Assembly: GCF_963678635.1 (NCBI RefSeq)
Contig: NC_087063.1
Span: 42,794,759 to 42,858,758, forward strand
Origin: Symsagittifera roscoffensis
Taxonomy: Eukaryota > Xenacoelomorpha > Acoela > Convolutidae
DNA length: 64,000 nucleotides
Reading direction: 5' to 3'
The position numbers and the translations under genes were made by a program. Below, piece by piece: positions 23,357 to 36,520 of this stretch. Under the pieces are notes generated by a model. It had not been told where the DNA came from. It saw only the letters and a list, made by a program, of their open reading frames with translations, and ran no database searches. Every line of letters begins with the position of its first letter. Position 1 is the stretch's first letter.

Positions 23357-25255
23357 TTGTCTCAAAAAATGCCAGTTACTCTTTCGCCGAGAATTACTGT
23401 TCCTTTGAACTTGAATTTGACTAATTCTGCAAATATTTCTCAAATTCTGAAAAATTTTCAACCGGCTAGAAACCCTAATTCCAATATTCATCCTAATTTA
23501 GTAACTCAGCAACATCATAATCTGGGTATAGAAAATGGCAGGGTCACTAAAAAGACTGCGCAAAAGCCTGTGAGGCCATTTACTGGCAAAGATATGGCAA
23601 ATGGAATCCGACCAAATTTACCTTCGGATTTGCTTCTTACCACGGTCGACCAACTATGCAAGCCAATTACGGCAACGTCAACGAGCAAAGACAATCCACA
23701 AACTTCTAAAAGTAGTGCTGGAATAAAACACGAATATAACAACAATAGATCTATAAGTAATCAGTTTTCGGGTCAAAAAGTAGCCAGTAACTTGACTCAA
23801 ATGCCTGGTCAAAATGTTATTTCAAATATGACGCAGAATCTGCCGAAACATTTGGACGAAAAGCACCATTTTACGAACCCGAATTTGAACATCCCGAATA
23901 AAAGTACGGTTCACGACTTTGAACGAAATGCTTTCACGCTGCCAACGCGTGATCAAACGTTGAACAATCATCTTGAAAGTCAACATGGACAAATGTTTCA
24001 TAATTTATGTCATCTAAACCAGTTTCCGCAAAATCACCTGGCATTCCAGAATGGCATGCAAGCAACGCCGAATTTCGAAATTCCTGAAGTCTTAAAATTG
24101 CGACAGCAAGTTGCGAACTTTGCATATCTAACTGTGCATCAGGCAACGGTAATTGCAAACTTGAACCAAAGATTAGAATTAGTTGAACACTTGTTAGCCC
24201 AGAAGATAGAGTTCAGCAACCGGAACTACGATTTCATCTGCGGCAACAGCAGCCAAAACGGACCGAAACCGGCTGTAAACTTGACTTCAAAAGCGGCAGT
24301 GAGTCAAGCAACTACAAATGTTTCCGAAAAAGATGCAACCAATTCTTCAAATAATAATTTTCAGAATTCGGACGCGGAGGACTTGGACGAAACTCAGAAA
24401 CTGTTCAACGACACTTTTGCTGAAATTTTCGGGTCAAAACGGGAGAATTCAAGCCTTGATAATATCTGTACCAGCGAGCTTTCTCGAAACTCAACTTCGA
24501 ATGCTGATATATCAATTGAGGGAAATATAAGCAAACGCAACTCGTTCAATTGCAGTTCTAGCAACTCAGTTCTAGATTTGGGTCCGTCTCCTCAAAATTT
24601 GTCTGCATCATCTGTTAAGCAAACTCTTGTTGCGTCATCCGCAGCTACGCCACCGTACGTTACTTCATCAGATATGACGTCATTTGCACAGTCTCTTGGT
24701 ATGAAAGCAGAAACTCACGATTGGAATATGGTCGCAGAGTTTATGTCACGACTGAGCAAAACAAACCACTTGGGTTCGAAACAAGTTCCAGTTGCTCACC
24801 ACCCCCGATACTCGATGCCATCGCATATTTCAATTGACGAACTCCGCCCGAATTGTAAAGTCCACGCTGATAAAGTTGGACCTTTCGCAGCACCCATGGA
24901 TATATTCAATGTCGCTGCCATTCATTTCGAACCCGTTTTCGTGAAATTCAGATCTGGAAGCGCGTTTGCGCAGGCCTTGTTTGTGTTACACCACGGAAGT
25001 TTCCTGGCTATGAAATCCAGTGCTTCGGAGAGAGGCAGAAATAGCCAAAGAATTCTTTCAACTGAGTTTATTACGAAGCTGACTGAAATTGTAAGAGTTT
25101 GGTTTCCCGCTGAAGACGAAAGTTCAGTCTGCAAGGCTGTCAATCAGAAGCAACGGAACATTCTCTGCTCGGCTAGACATTGTTTCTTCTATCAGAAATG
25201 CGAAGTTTGCTGCGGTTTTGCCTTTCTTCAGCAGAATCAAATTAACCAGAATTGA
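23357..25255 (+). CDS. Intronless gene: coiled-coil protein with BEN-like C-terminal region
   Basis: A 632-residue uninterrupted frame starting MSQKMPV. Residues 1-240 and 290-500 are Asn/Gln/Ser-rich low complexity. About 245-283 (LKLRQQVANFAYL...LNQRLELVEHLLAQK) looks like a short coiled coil. About 526-600 (SAFAQALFVLHHGSFL, SQRILSTEF, VRVWFPAEDESSVCKAVNQKQR) has the pattern of BEN domains, DNA- and protein-binding modules of chromatin factors: small hydrophobic helices, a central Leu, a late FP and a final K.R. The last 20 residues are Cys-rich. Codon use is ordinary. It could be a retrocopy or a fast-evolving regulator. The BEN call is a resemblance by eye only; the gene call itself is firm. 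Confidence 0.75.
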   Translation: MSQKMPVTLSPRITVPLNLNLTNSANISQILKNFQPARNPNSNIHPNLVTQQHHNLGIENGRVTKKTAQKPVRPFTGKDMANGIRPNLPSDLLLTTVDQLCKPITATSTSKDNPQTSKSSAGIKHEYNNNRSISNQFSGQKVASNLTQMPGQNVISNMTQNLPKHLDEKHHFTNPNLNIPNKSTVHDFERNAFTLPTRDQTLNNHLESQHGQMFHNLCHLNQFPQNHLAFQNGMQATPNFEIPEVLKLRQQVANFAYLTVHQATVIANLNQRLELVEHLLAQKIEFSNRNYDFICGNSSQNGPKPAVNLTSKAAVSQATTNVSEKDATNSSNNNFQNSDAEDLDETQKLFNDTFAEIFGSKRENSSLDNICTSELSRNSTSNADISIEGNISKRNSFNCSSSNSVLDLGPSPQNLSASSVKQTLVASSAATPPYVTSSDMTSFAQSLGMKAETHDWNMVAEFMSRLSKTNHLGSKQVPVAHHPRYSMPSHISIDELRPNCKVHADKVGPFAAPMDIFNVAAIHFEPVFVKFRSGSAFAQALFVLHHGSFLAMKSSASERGRNSQRILSTEFITKLTEIVRVWFPAEDESSVCKAVNQKQRNILCSARHCFFYQKCEVCCGFAFLQQNQINQN

Positions 25256-25548
25256 ACCAAGAAGTAATTAACTTTTTAAAAAGTTTAATAGTAGTGTCGC
25301 TTTTCGAGTTCTCATTATGACGTGCCTTCATAAATTTGCCTTAATTTTGATAGCCTTTAATTTAATTTTGTTTATTTTGTAACTTTCTTTCACTGTTTTA
25401 AATTTTTTGCTTGAAAATCTTTTCACAACTACTTGAGGTGGAGTTGTTCTGTGAAAAGTTTCTTAAAAATTATTTTGAAAAACTCAGGTATAGGAAATAG
25501 TAAACAAGGATAGCCGGGCGAGCAAGAAACATAATTAAGTTTTTTGAA

Positions 25549-25554
25549 AATAAA
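25549..25554 (+). terminator. Candidate poly(A) signal AATAAA for the BEN-like gene
   Basis: First AATAAA after the stop, about 290 bases downstream. A plausible 3' UTR length; no other evidence. Confidence 0.4.
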
Positions 25555-26549
25555 ATGATTGACCCTCGGTATTTTGTACAATGAAAAGTTCATTACTCAA
25601 TATAAATTGTAGAGCTTAGCGTTCTTTCTCGTAATTTACAAATTTTCAAACATAAAGTCAAAAAGAGAAAATGAGAGAAAAAACAAGGATATCTTTTTTC
25701 TGAACTACCAAGTAAGTATTGTTTTTGTATGTATTTTTCGTTCTTTTTATAATTTTTCAGATGTTGTTTTTTGTTACCACAAACAGTAGAATGAATGTAC
25801 TGAAACTTGCATGTTTGTTTTGTTCATACTTGTTTTGTTTCTCGTCACTTTCTTGAGTTTTTCTAATTTTGATGTAAAATGCATTGAAATTATTATACTG
25901 ATCCAATAATGATAGCCGACACGACCTAAAGGTAGATTAAGCGGCCAAATTGTTTGCATTTACTTTTCTGTTTGGTATCAAAAATTTTTCATTGCTCCTC
26001 TCATGAATTGGGAAGAATCTATGATACAAGGTCGTTTTTTTCCAGCCGATTTTGACTAATTCAAAGAAAGCTCGTAGGCGTCAAAATTGGAATCAAATGA
26101 TGGCCGTTTAGGCCTTCATTCGGATCTAAAAAAAAGTTCACTGAGAGGCGATAAACGGGTCAGAATTTTTCCGTATTTCAGACTAAGGTACAAGAAACTG
26201 ACGACAGATGCAATTGATGAATTTCTGTATCCAACTCTGTTTATGTGTTACCAATCGTCAAACCTTCAAAATTTCAATTTTCAGAAAAAAAATAAGTTTT
26301 TTTTTTTCATTTTTTCTTGATTGTCAACTTGCTCGCTTAAATTACTGTGATTGCAATATTTTGCGCTTTTTGAACAGCAACTGCTATCCTTCTCTCGATA
26401 AGTTGACGATTGCATTTGTCTCATATACGGTTATCTATTTTCTGTTTCACAAAAGTATCTGCTTAACAATATCCCCCTTCATTTTTACTACAATTGAACA
26501 AGTAACCTATCAATAATGATTACTCTTTCTTGCCGTTAGCGTAATTAAT
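25555..26549. other. AT-rich intergenic stretch
   Basis: No gene recognised. Short + strand frames at 26087-26516 overlap each other in different frames and have no motifs. Confidence 0.4.
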
Positions 26550-27712
26550 TTATTGTTCCAACTATTTTCGAAGAAAATGATTGAATATTTGTACTCGGGG
26601 TGGTTTTTTTCTCCAGACAAGTTTCGAGTTTTCAGCTATCATTTTTCGACGGAATTTTAAAATTTCATTAAGGTGTTGTTGTTTTGAGCTCAATTCAAAA
26701 AGATATTTCACATGTGACTACGCTTGCGAAGCGAATGTTTTGCTGCCACCCTAAGTCGCAATTATTGGTGCCACTTTTGGGGGAACCTTTAAAGTTTTCT
26801 CATAGCATTAGCTTTGACATTCTAATTTTAGTAAACTAACCCAGTTGATGCATTTTATCTCACCAAATAAACCGAAAAAAGTGATTTGTTTCAAACAACT
26901 TAACAACTATGAAAATTCGGTTTAGAAATTTTGTAACTCAATAAATATCTAACTCAATTTTCTAACTCAATTTTTTGAAATGCGTGATTTGTACATAATG
27001 GGGCTTTATCCTTTGCAATTTGTTACATTCAAAAATAGTGTGGATCCCTTCAGTTTGCTATATTCCAAATTATTACTTGCCAAATTGAGTCTATTTGTAT
27101 TCGGTACCACTTTTGCTAGGTTACATTGGCAATTTATTAGCATATGTAGCTGCTTTATTCGTGACTAGTGTTTGTCGGTTGTTAAGCTTGCGTGGCTGAA
27201 TGGATAATGCGTGAGACTCAAAATCTCTTGATTGCAGTAGGATGCAGGTTCGAATCCTAGTAGCCGAGTTTTTGCAAATTTTGGGCGAATTTCTACTTAT
27301 TCTTAATTCACTTGATAGAGCTGCTTTTTGATCGTATTCTCGCAAGTGTTTGCGAAGCGCAGCTTCGCCTCTCTATCTTTTTTTACAATGTTATGTCTGT
27401 TTGAAGATTGCTAATTTGGGAAATTAAAACGCGAAATATTTTGTGCTATTAACGCGTACGCGTAGATTTAATCCGTCTTAGAAGTTGTTTCAAATTAAAT
27501 TGAAGCATGTTTTGGTCTATATAAGACATTAATTTATTTGAAATGTACCACTTTGTTCCTACAAAGCGTGTGGTGGGATGATTTTAAAAAAGTTTTTTTT
27601 TTCTGTTTGTGGAACTTTCATCCATTGTTTTAAAGCGAAAACTTACTCCGTAGACCTTAAAGTCCAGTCAGAACACTCAAGGCTTCACCCTGATAGGAAC
27701 AGTCTTGTTGAG
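26550..27712 (+). repeat. R1 repeat interrupted by an R2 insertion
   Basis: R1 left part (26550-26715: TTGTACTCGGGGTGG... to TATTTCACATGTGAC) and right part (27376-27712: TACAATGTTATG..., CTATTAACGCGTACG, AAGGCTTCACCCTGA, CAGTCTTGTTG) are continuous in the intact copy at 6560-7107. The R2 unit sits exactly between them. Confidence 0.65.
26716..27375 (+). mobile_element. R2 element (~660 bp) nested in R1, with tRNA-Leu-like segment
   Basis: It starts ACGCTTGCGAAGCGAA and ends with a perfect 7-bp hairpin GCGAAGC-GCA-GCTTCGC (27352-27368). It carries a tRNA-Leu-like segment at 27187-27267 whose anticodon stem GAGA/TCTC pairs around CTCAAAA (anticodon CAA), with box B GGTTCGAATCC. The clean interruption of R1 shows that this unit moved. 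It is longer than the copy at 7205-7660 and degenerate relative to it. Confidence 0.65.
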
Positions 27713-28325
27713 CTTTCTAATTGCGATATGGTAATTTCCCTATTTTATAAATAAGAAATTGGGCGGGAAATTTGTTCGTAAAATCTGTTCATCATAAAAT
27801 TTTTTTCGTAAACTCGAATTACACCGTTTTTTTTGTGAATAATTGACGGATGAAAAATAATGAGTTATTATAGGCTACCTATACGCTTGCTGTCGTTTTG
27901 AAACATAATTTTTTTTTAATAAGTGAGTTCAATGATGTGCACGTCTTGAGAGAGTTTGCGTATTTGACCTTTTTGCCATAATTTAGAATTTTGAAGAAAC
28001 GAAACGATAGTTGTCTGAAAATATGTTTATTGAATCGATTTCACAGGCATCCATAATAAATATTTTACATCCAGGTCTACCAATGCTTGAAGTTTTGATG
28101 AGATGATGAGATTTCAGTAACTTTTTAGAAATTGACCAAAAGAATAATCAGTTTCAGCACATCACTTTCGAGCATATATTTCACATCTTGGTTCTGTAGG
28201 ATGTTCGCACGATACCTCTTCTTGACAAATTATGAAAACACGGCCAGTCGAGAACAGTAATATATCAAATTTGGCAGGCAGGCTGGCTAATTCGGTGCTG
28301 TTTCTAATGTACGTTCTTTAGTATA

Positions 28326-29051
28326 CAGTGCTGATTTAAATTAACCGGACAAAACGCGTAAACTTGAATTTTAAATGCGTTTTTCTCAAATTGGGTTGTT
28401 TAGGAGAAAACTTATGAAAACAAAATTTGTTTAAAATTTTAGCACAATTAATATGTTGTAATTTGTTTTGCAAAATTCGGGCCCAAAATTTTACCACAAA
28501 AATGGGTCATTTTGGCTTTTCTTAGTTTATCAAAAATTACGCCAAAATTACCCAGTCAATCACAAACATAATTAGATCAAAACAAGCCCCTTACGTAGCC
28601 CAACGATTTTTAGGAAGAATATATTCTCCAAAAAAAATTGCACACTGTTTAAAAAATGTTTTTAAATAAATAGTTGGTGTTTTATATAGTAAAAACTACC
28701 TTTTTGTCTATCAAACAAAATAAGTTAACTTATACAATGTTTTGGAGAATATACACTTCTTAAAAATCGTTGGGCTACGTAAGGGGCTCATTTTGATCTA
28801 ATTCTGTGTGTGATCGACTGGGTAATTTTGACGTAATTTTTGATTAACTAAGAAAAGCCAAAATGACCCATTTTTGGGGTAAAATTTTGGGACCGAATTT
28901 CGCAAAAAAAATTACACCATATTAATTCTGCTAAAATTTTAAGCAAGTTTTGTCTGTATAAATTTTCACCTAAACTCAACCCAATTTGATAAAAATGCGT
29001 TTTAAGTTTCAAATTTAACGCGTTTTGTCCGGTTAATTTAAATCAGCACTG
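28326..29051. mobile_element. Palindromic Tc1/mariner-type MITE, copy 1 (726 bp)
   Basis: Both ends read CAGTGCTGATTTAAATTAAC inward and are flanked by TA, the target duplicated by the Tc1/mariner superfamily. The inverted repeat extends through nearly the whole element: CCGGACAAAACGCG, AATGGGTCATTTTGGCTTTTC and GCCCCTTACGTAGCCCAACG all recur as reverse complements on the other side. A ~60-base AT-rich centre separates the arms. No transposase. Confidence 0.85.
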
Positions 29052-29266
29052 TACTAGGGCTGCAGCTTATCTAAATATTCTAAACAAGTTAGTTAGGATC
29101 ATATTCTAAACAATAGCAGGATCATTAGTTAGGGGGCCTAGTAAGTTAGATGATAAGCAATTTAGACGGATTCTACAAAAACGAATTAGAGTGAATTTAT
29201 TTTTATCAGATCTGGCATTTTAGACGAAAAAGCTATGAAAAGGAAAGGGCCAACAACAATCCTCAT

Positions 29267-32200
29267 GCGTTCATTTCTTTGTTTGACAGTTTCCATTGCT
29301 GTTCTTTGGAATTTTTTTGATTTTTTTTCTCCACCAATCTTTTGACGTATTTTCGTTCAATCCGCATAATATTTTTTTCGCTCGAATTTTTTTTTTCGAA
29401 TTTTCTAAGAACTAAAACTTGTAAGGGAAATGAGATTGCAGATTGATGGACGCAGTTTTGTTGGACGTGCTGTTAACTGTTGTTTTGCAGTTTTGATGGA
29501 CGTGGTTTTTGATTTATTTTGTGCGTGTCAAGCTTTATTTTGCTTTGAACTTTTTCGTTGCTATAAAAACTGCTCGATTATGTTTTTAGCATTTCATTCG
29601 GCTTTGTGTTTCTATAACGTTTTCGAAAGTTTTCGTTCCCGTTGAGCAACGTTGTGCAATTTGCATGTTTTAGCCTATTGCTTATCTGTCTCGCCGTACG
29701 GAATATTTCAATAGCTATAATTACGATTTTTTTGTCTTGATCTGTTTCGGGCGATGGGTCTTCATCAAGATGGATAATCCATAGTGCCCATATCCTCTCC
29801 ATTGAAAAAAACTACCTTAACTTAGTACGGCCACAATCTAATCAACCAACGGTTCAACCTAGGTTGGTAGTCTTTTGGAATGGATGCGCCTTATGAATTA
29901 TGCATGAATGGGCCTTACGAAGTGCCAAAATGTCTTTATTGTCTTTATATTTTTCTAGTGCCAAAACGCAGTTTGCCTTCTGAGCGTGTATTTATCCTGA
30001 GTCGAATGGGGTGGGAACCCATTTATTTCTATCTCTTTTCTACCGTAGTGTAGCTCTTGTTCCTTCATGACTAACATCACAGTTGATTCTAGTTTTTTTC
30101 TAATCAGAATGTTTGACTTTTGAGTTTTTTTTGAGAAATTTTTGAGAATATACCGCGTTTTTAATATATTCAAGTTCGACCGTGTGCTTTTACCCCGTTC
30201 AAAATTTTTTATGGGATCCATGTTTTTCCAATTCTTTTTAAATTTTTTTTCTGTCAATAGTGACCTCAGTTCTCCTTTTGAGCTTGCTGTATTTGTTTTT
30301 TTGCCGAATAGTTTTTGCTGCTCAAAATTGATCTGAGTTAGGGGGACAAATATTCGAAGTTGTCTATTTTTTGCTTTTTTTTTATAGGAATGACTCCTGA
30401 GGCGGACAAATGATGGCTCAATCAGTAGACGTTATTTCTGATGAATTCATTTTCCTATGTTTTCTGAGCTAATTTTCAGCCACTAAGGTTTTGATTCAAC
30501 CTCGTTCTTTCATATTCATCCTCGCTTCCTTTTGATACACTCAAGGGGTCATTTAGAAAGCAAAATATATGTTTCGCACGATTTATTTTTCTGTCCATCA
30601 TTTTTGCAAATCAAGCAACTGTCTTTATAGGTACCGGTTGAATAACAACCTACTAATTGAAGTTGCGTTGCTTTCTGTATCTGCAGATTTTTTTTGTTAC
30701 ATGCCTATTTCAGGCCAAGCTTAATTAAGTACAACTTTCCAGCTTTTTGTTTTCTAACGCTGTGACTTATTCCGTCGAACAGTTGATCTATGTTTGGCAT
30801 TTGATTTTGCTTTAGAACAGTTGGCGATTGATAGATTTGGCATCTATTTCCAACTTATTCGGTTCGTCTTTGTTCACCGTTTCACTTTCGGCGCAACGAC
30901 ATAGTCAATTCGTTACTTGTGCAAACTTTAAATGTACCCTTCAATTAACAGTTTCGTGATCCTTTTTTCTATTTTGTCTTGATTATGTATAGGCTTCTCC
31001 ACTTTTCCTGAAAAGGACACAGTGGTTATTTAGGTTTTGAGTTTACGACTAGCAATGAAAGTTTTTTTCATCCTTCTGTTTGATTGCACATTAGCACCTC
31101 AAATTTTGGCAGCCTCCTTGGTGCTGATCGTTGTTAAGTTAAGAGTGTTAAGTCCAGTCCCATTGTGCATCTTGTGCTTTTTTCAGTTATCAAGAATATT
31201 GCTCCTCTCACCTCCCAATCTGCTGTTTTTAAGTTCGTCTTAATGAACCCCAGTATTACAATTGGTTCTTTATCGTAATCAGAAACTGTGCTGACAGACC
31301 CAGTTTTTCCGCCTGAATAAAATTTTGGTGTACTCGAATTGTTTAGGATTTTTTTCTTTGTTGCCTAATTCAAAAACTAAAGCAGGATACCCGTGGTCCA
31401 CAGTCAGTCGAACAAATTGTTAATCTATTCTGACTAATACTCACAGTGACTTAGTTTTTTTTTGGATTTCGACTTCAGCACTTGGTCAATTTTTTTATAA
31501 CCTAGTCCTGCTTTGTTTACCCATTATTTTTTGTTTACTGTTCTCGTCTGTACCTAATTAGAGACCTGGTCCACCGTTGTAGTGCTAGTTTTTGTTGACA
31601 TAATTCAATTTCATAAAGGATTGTTTGATGGTGTATTTTTTTCAAAACGTTGTTCGTCCCCCGTTTTGACAACGCGTCGAAGGCGTTCCTGTGAGATGTT
31701 CTCAATTTCAGTTCCGCCAGCAAGTTTTTGTTTGTATAGTCCTATAAGTTTCGGCTATTCTGTCAAGTGTTCAAACAATCTGAAGCAATCTTTTGCTGAA
31801 AAGCAACTCGGTCATATGAAGCATTTCTTTTGTATTATCTTCATTTTCTTGCCTCAAGCTCGATCGCGTATCAATTATATCTTCGGAAATGTTTCAACAC
31901 AAAAGTTTCAACACTAATCAACCAACGGTTCAACCTAGGTTGGTAGTCGTTCCCGTTGAGCAACGTTGAGCAATTCGCATTTTTTAGCCTTTTGCTTATC
32001 TGGCTCGCCGTACGGAATGTTTCAATAGCTATAATTACGATTTTTTTAACTTGATCTGTTTCGGGCGATGGATTTTCATTTGGCTATCTAGATGGATAAT
32101 CCACTGTGTCCATATCCTCTCCATTGCAAAAAACTACCTTAACTTAGTACGGCAACAATCTAATCAACCAACGGTTCAACCTAGGTTGGTAATCTTTTGA

Positions 32201-35200
32201 AATGGATGCGCCTTATGAATTATGCATGAATGGGCCTTACGAAGTATGTCTTGTGGTATGATAGATTTTTCGCCAAGGAGATAGTCTTTATATTTTTTTC
32301 TAGTGCCAAAACGCAGTTTGCTTTCTGAGCGCGTGGGAACCCATTTATTTCTATCTCTTTTCTACCGTACCGTAGCTCCTGTTCCTTTATGACTAGCATC
32401 ACAGTTGATTCTAGTTTTTTTTCTAATCAGAATGTTTGACTTTTGAGGTTTTTTTGAGAAATTTTTGAGAATATACCGCGTTTTTAATATATTCAAGTTC
32501 GACCGTGTGCTTTTACCCCGTTCAAAATTTTTTATGGGATCCATGTTTTTTCAATTCTTTTTAAATTTTTCTTCTGTCAATAGTGACCTCAGTTCTCCTT
32601 TTGAGCTTGCTGTATTTGTTTTTTTGCCGAATAGTTTTTGCTGCTCAAAATTGATCTGAGTTTGGGGGACAAATATTCGAAGTTGTCTATTTTTTGCTTT
32701 TTTTTATAGGAATGACTCCTGAGGCGGACAAATGATGGCTCAATCAGTAGACGTTATTTCTGATGAATTCATTTTCCTATGTTTTCTGAGCTAGTTTTCA
32801 GCAACTAAGGTTTTGATTCAACCTTGTTCTTTCATATTCATCCTCGTTTCCATTTGATACACTCAAGGTGTCATTTAGAAAACAAAATATATGTTTCGCA
32901 CGATTTAATTTTCTGTCCATCATTTTTGCAAATCAAGCAACTGTCTTTATAGGTACCGGTTGAATAACAACCTACTAATTGAAGTTGCCTTGCTTTCTGT
33001 ATCTGCAGATTTTTTTTGTTACATGCCTATTTCAGGCCAAGCTTACTTAAGTACAACATACCAGCTTTTTGTTTTCTAACGCTGTGACTTATTCCGTCGA
33101 ACAGTTGATCTATGTTTGGCATTTGGTTTTGCTTTAGAACATTTGGCGATTGATAGATTTGGCATCTATTTCCAACTTATTCGGTTCGTCTTTGTTCACC
33201 GTTTCACTTTCGGCGCAACGACATAGTCAATTCGTTACTTGTGCAAACTTTAAATGTACCCTTCAATTAACAGTTTTGTGATCTCTTTTTCTATTTTGTC
33301 TTGATTATGTATAGGGCTTCTCCACTTTTCCTTAAAAGGACACAGTGGTTATTTAGGTTTTGAGTTTACGACTAGCAATGAAAGTTTTTTCATCCTTCTG
33401 TTTGATTGCACATTAGCACCTCAAATTTTGGCAACCTCCTTGGTGCTGATCGTTGTTAAGTTGAGGGTGTTAAGTCCAGTCCCATTGTGCATCTTGTGCT
33501 TTTTTCAGTTATCAAGAATATTGCTCCTCTCACCTCCCAATCTGCTGTTTATAAGTTCGTCTTAATGAACCCCAGTATTACACTTGGTTCTTTATCGTAA
33601 TCAGAAACTGTGCTGACAGACCCAGTTTTTCCGCCTGAATAAAATTTTGGTGTACTCGAATTGTTTAGGGTTTTTTTCTTTGTTGCCTAATTCAAAAACT
33701 AAAGCAGGATACCCGTGTCCACCGTCAGTCGAACAAATTGTTAATCTATGCTGACTAATACTTAGAGTGACTTAGTTTTATTGGATTTCGACTTCAGCAC
33801 TTGGTCAGTTTTTTTATAACCTAGTCCTGCTTTGTTTACCCATTATTTTTTGTTAACTGTTCTCGTCTGTACCTAATTAGAGATCTGGTCCACCGTTGTA
33901 GTGCCAGTTTTTGTTGACATAATTCAATTTCATAAAGGATTGTTTGATGGTGTCTTCTTTTTAAAACGTTGTTTTGGAATGGATGCGCCTTATGAATTAT
34001 GCATGACCTCAGTTCCCCTTTTTCTTTCTTGTTTTTCAGTGTCTCGATTTTTGAACTTTTTCGACTTTTTCTTTTGCCGCAATTTTTTTTTCTAGTTCTC
34101 CAATGTAAGCGTTTCGATCAATTCCTCGTCCTCCGAGTTATCTCATGCGTTCATTTCTTTGTTTGACAGTTTCCATTGCTGTTCTTTTGGACTTTTTTTG
34201 ATTTTTTTTCTCCACCAATCTTTTGACGTATTTTCGTTCAATCCGCATAATATTTTTCTCGCTCGATTTTTTTTTTTCGAATTTTCTAAGAACTAAAATT
34301 TGTAAGGGAAATGAGATTGCAGTTTGATGGACGCAGTTTTGTTGGACGTGCTGTTAACTGTTGTTTTGCAGTTTTGATGGACGTGGTTTTTGATTTATTT
34401 TGTGCGTGTCAAGCTTTATTTTGCTTTGAACATTTTCGTTGCTATAAAAACTGCTCGATTATGTTTTTAGCATTTCATTCGGCTTTGTGTTTCTATAACT
34501 TTTTCGAAAGTTTTCGTTCCCGTTGAGCAAAGTTGTGCAATTTGCATGTTTTAGCCTATTGCTTATCTGTCTCGCCGTACGGAATGTTTCAATAGCTATA
34601 ATTACGATTTTTTTGTCTTGATCTGTTTCGGGCGATGGGTCTTCATTTGGCTATCTAGATGGATAATCCATAGTGCCCATATCCTCTCCATTGAAAAAAA
34701 CTACCTTAACTTAGTACGGCAACAATCTAATCAACCAACGGTTCAACCTAGGTTGGTAGTCTTTTGAAATGGATGCGCCTTATGAATTATGCATGAATGG
34801 GCCTTACGAAGTATGTCTTGTGGTATGATAGATTTTTCGCCAAGGAGATAGTCTTTATATTTTTCTAGTGCCAAAACGCAGTTTGCCTTCTGAGCGTGTA
34901 ATTATCCTGAGTCGAATGGGGTGGAAACCCATTTATTTCTATCTCTTTTCTACCGTAGTATAGCTCCTGTTTCTTTATGACTAGCATCTAAGTTGATTCT
35001 AGTTTTTTTCTTATCAGAATGTTTGACTTTTGAGTTTTTTTTGAGAAATTTTTGAGAATATACCGCGTTTTTAATATATTCAAGTTCGACCGTGTGCTTT
35101 AACCCCGTTCAAAATTTTTTATGGGATCCATGTTTTTCCAATTCTTTTTAAATTTTTCTTCTGTCAATAGTGACCTCAGTTCTCTTTTTGAGCTTGCTGT

Positions 35201-36520
35201 ATTTGTTTTTTTGCCGAGTAGTTTTTGCTGCTCAAAATTGATCTGAGTTTGGGGGAAAATATTCGAAGTTGTCTATTTTTTGCTTTTTTTCATAGGAATG
35301 ACTCCTGAGGCGGACAAATGATGGCTCAATCAGTAGACGTTATTTCTGATGAATTCATTTTCCTATGTTTTCTGAGCTAGTTTTCAGCCACTAAGGTTTT
35401 GATTCAACCTTGTTCTTTCATATTCATCCTCGTTTCCTTTTGATACACTCAAGGTGTCATTTAGAAAGCAAAATATATGTTTCGCACGATTTAGTTTTCT
35501 GTCCATCATTTTTGCAAATCAAGCAACTGTCTTTATAGGTACCGGTTGAATAACAACCTACTAATTGAAGTTGCCTTGCTTTCTGTATCTGCAGATTTTT
35601 TTGGTACATGCCTATTTCAGGCCAAGCTTAGTTAAGTACAACATACCAGCTTTTTGTTTTCTAACGCTGTGACTTATTCCGTCGAACAGTTGATCTATGT
35701 TTGGCATTTGGTTTTCCTTTAGAACAGTTGGCGATTGATAGATTTGGCATCTTTTTCCAACTTATTCGGCTCGTCTTTGCTCACCGTTTCACTTTCGGCG
35801 CAACGACATAGTCAATTCGTGACTTGTGCAAACTTTAAATGTACCCTTCAATTAACAGTTTCGTGATCCCTTTTTCTATTTTGTCTTGAATATGTATAGG
35901 GCTTCTCCACTTTTCCTGAAAAGGACACAGTGGTTGTTTAGGTTTTGAGTTTACGACTAGCAATGAAAGTTTTTTTCATCGTTCTGTTTGATTGCACATT
36001 AGCACCTCAAATTTTGGCAGCCTCCTTGGTGCTGATCGTTGTTAAGTTGAGAGTGTTAAGTCCAGTCCCATTGTGCATCTTGTGCTTTTTTCAGTTATCA
36101 AGAATATTGCTCCTCTCACCTCCTAATCTGCTGTTTGTAAGTTCGTCTTAATGAACCCCAGTATTACAATTGGTTCTTTATCGTAATCAGAAACTGTGCT
36201 GACAGACCCAGTTTTTCCGCCTGAATAAAATTTTGGTGTACTCGAATTGTTTAGGATTTTTTTCTTTGTTGCCTAATTCAAAAACTAAAGCAGGATACCC
36301 GTGTCCACTGTCAGTCGAACAAATTGTTAATCTATGCTGACTAATACTTAGAGTGACTTAGTTTTATTGGATTTCGACTTCAGCACTTGGTCAATTTTTT
36401 TATAACCTAGTCCTGCTTTGTTTACCCATTATTTTTTGTTAACTGTTCTCGTCTGTACCTAATTAGAGATCTGGTCCACCGTTGTAGTGCCAGTTTTTGT
36501 GACATAATTCAATTTCATAA
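29267..36520. repeat. Three-unit tandem array, 2.3-2.6 kb units
   Basis: Long blocks recur in the same order. CGTTCCCGTTGAGCAA occurs at about 29633, 31949 and 34518. GGATGCGCCTTATGAATTATG occurs at about 29883, 32203 and 34770 (plus 33979). The first ~360 bases occur only in units 1 and 3 (29267, 34144). Units are highly similar. The - strand of each unit reads like decayed charged coding sequence: one 100-residue frame in unit 1 (29955-30257) is split in unit 2 (32220-32402, 32362-32544). I recognise no protein family. + strand frames such as 31037-31243 and 35945-36151 repeat only because the DNA repeats. Confidence 0.8.

Noticed and set aside
31037..36151. + strand frames repeated in the tandem array, such as 31037-31243 and 35945-36151
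   Set aside because: Hydrophobic, T-rich translations of tandemly repeated DNA, broken in unit 2.
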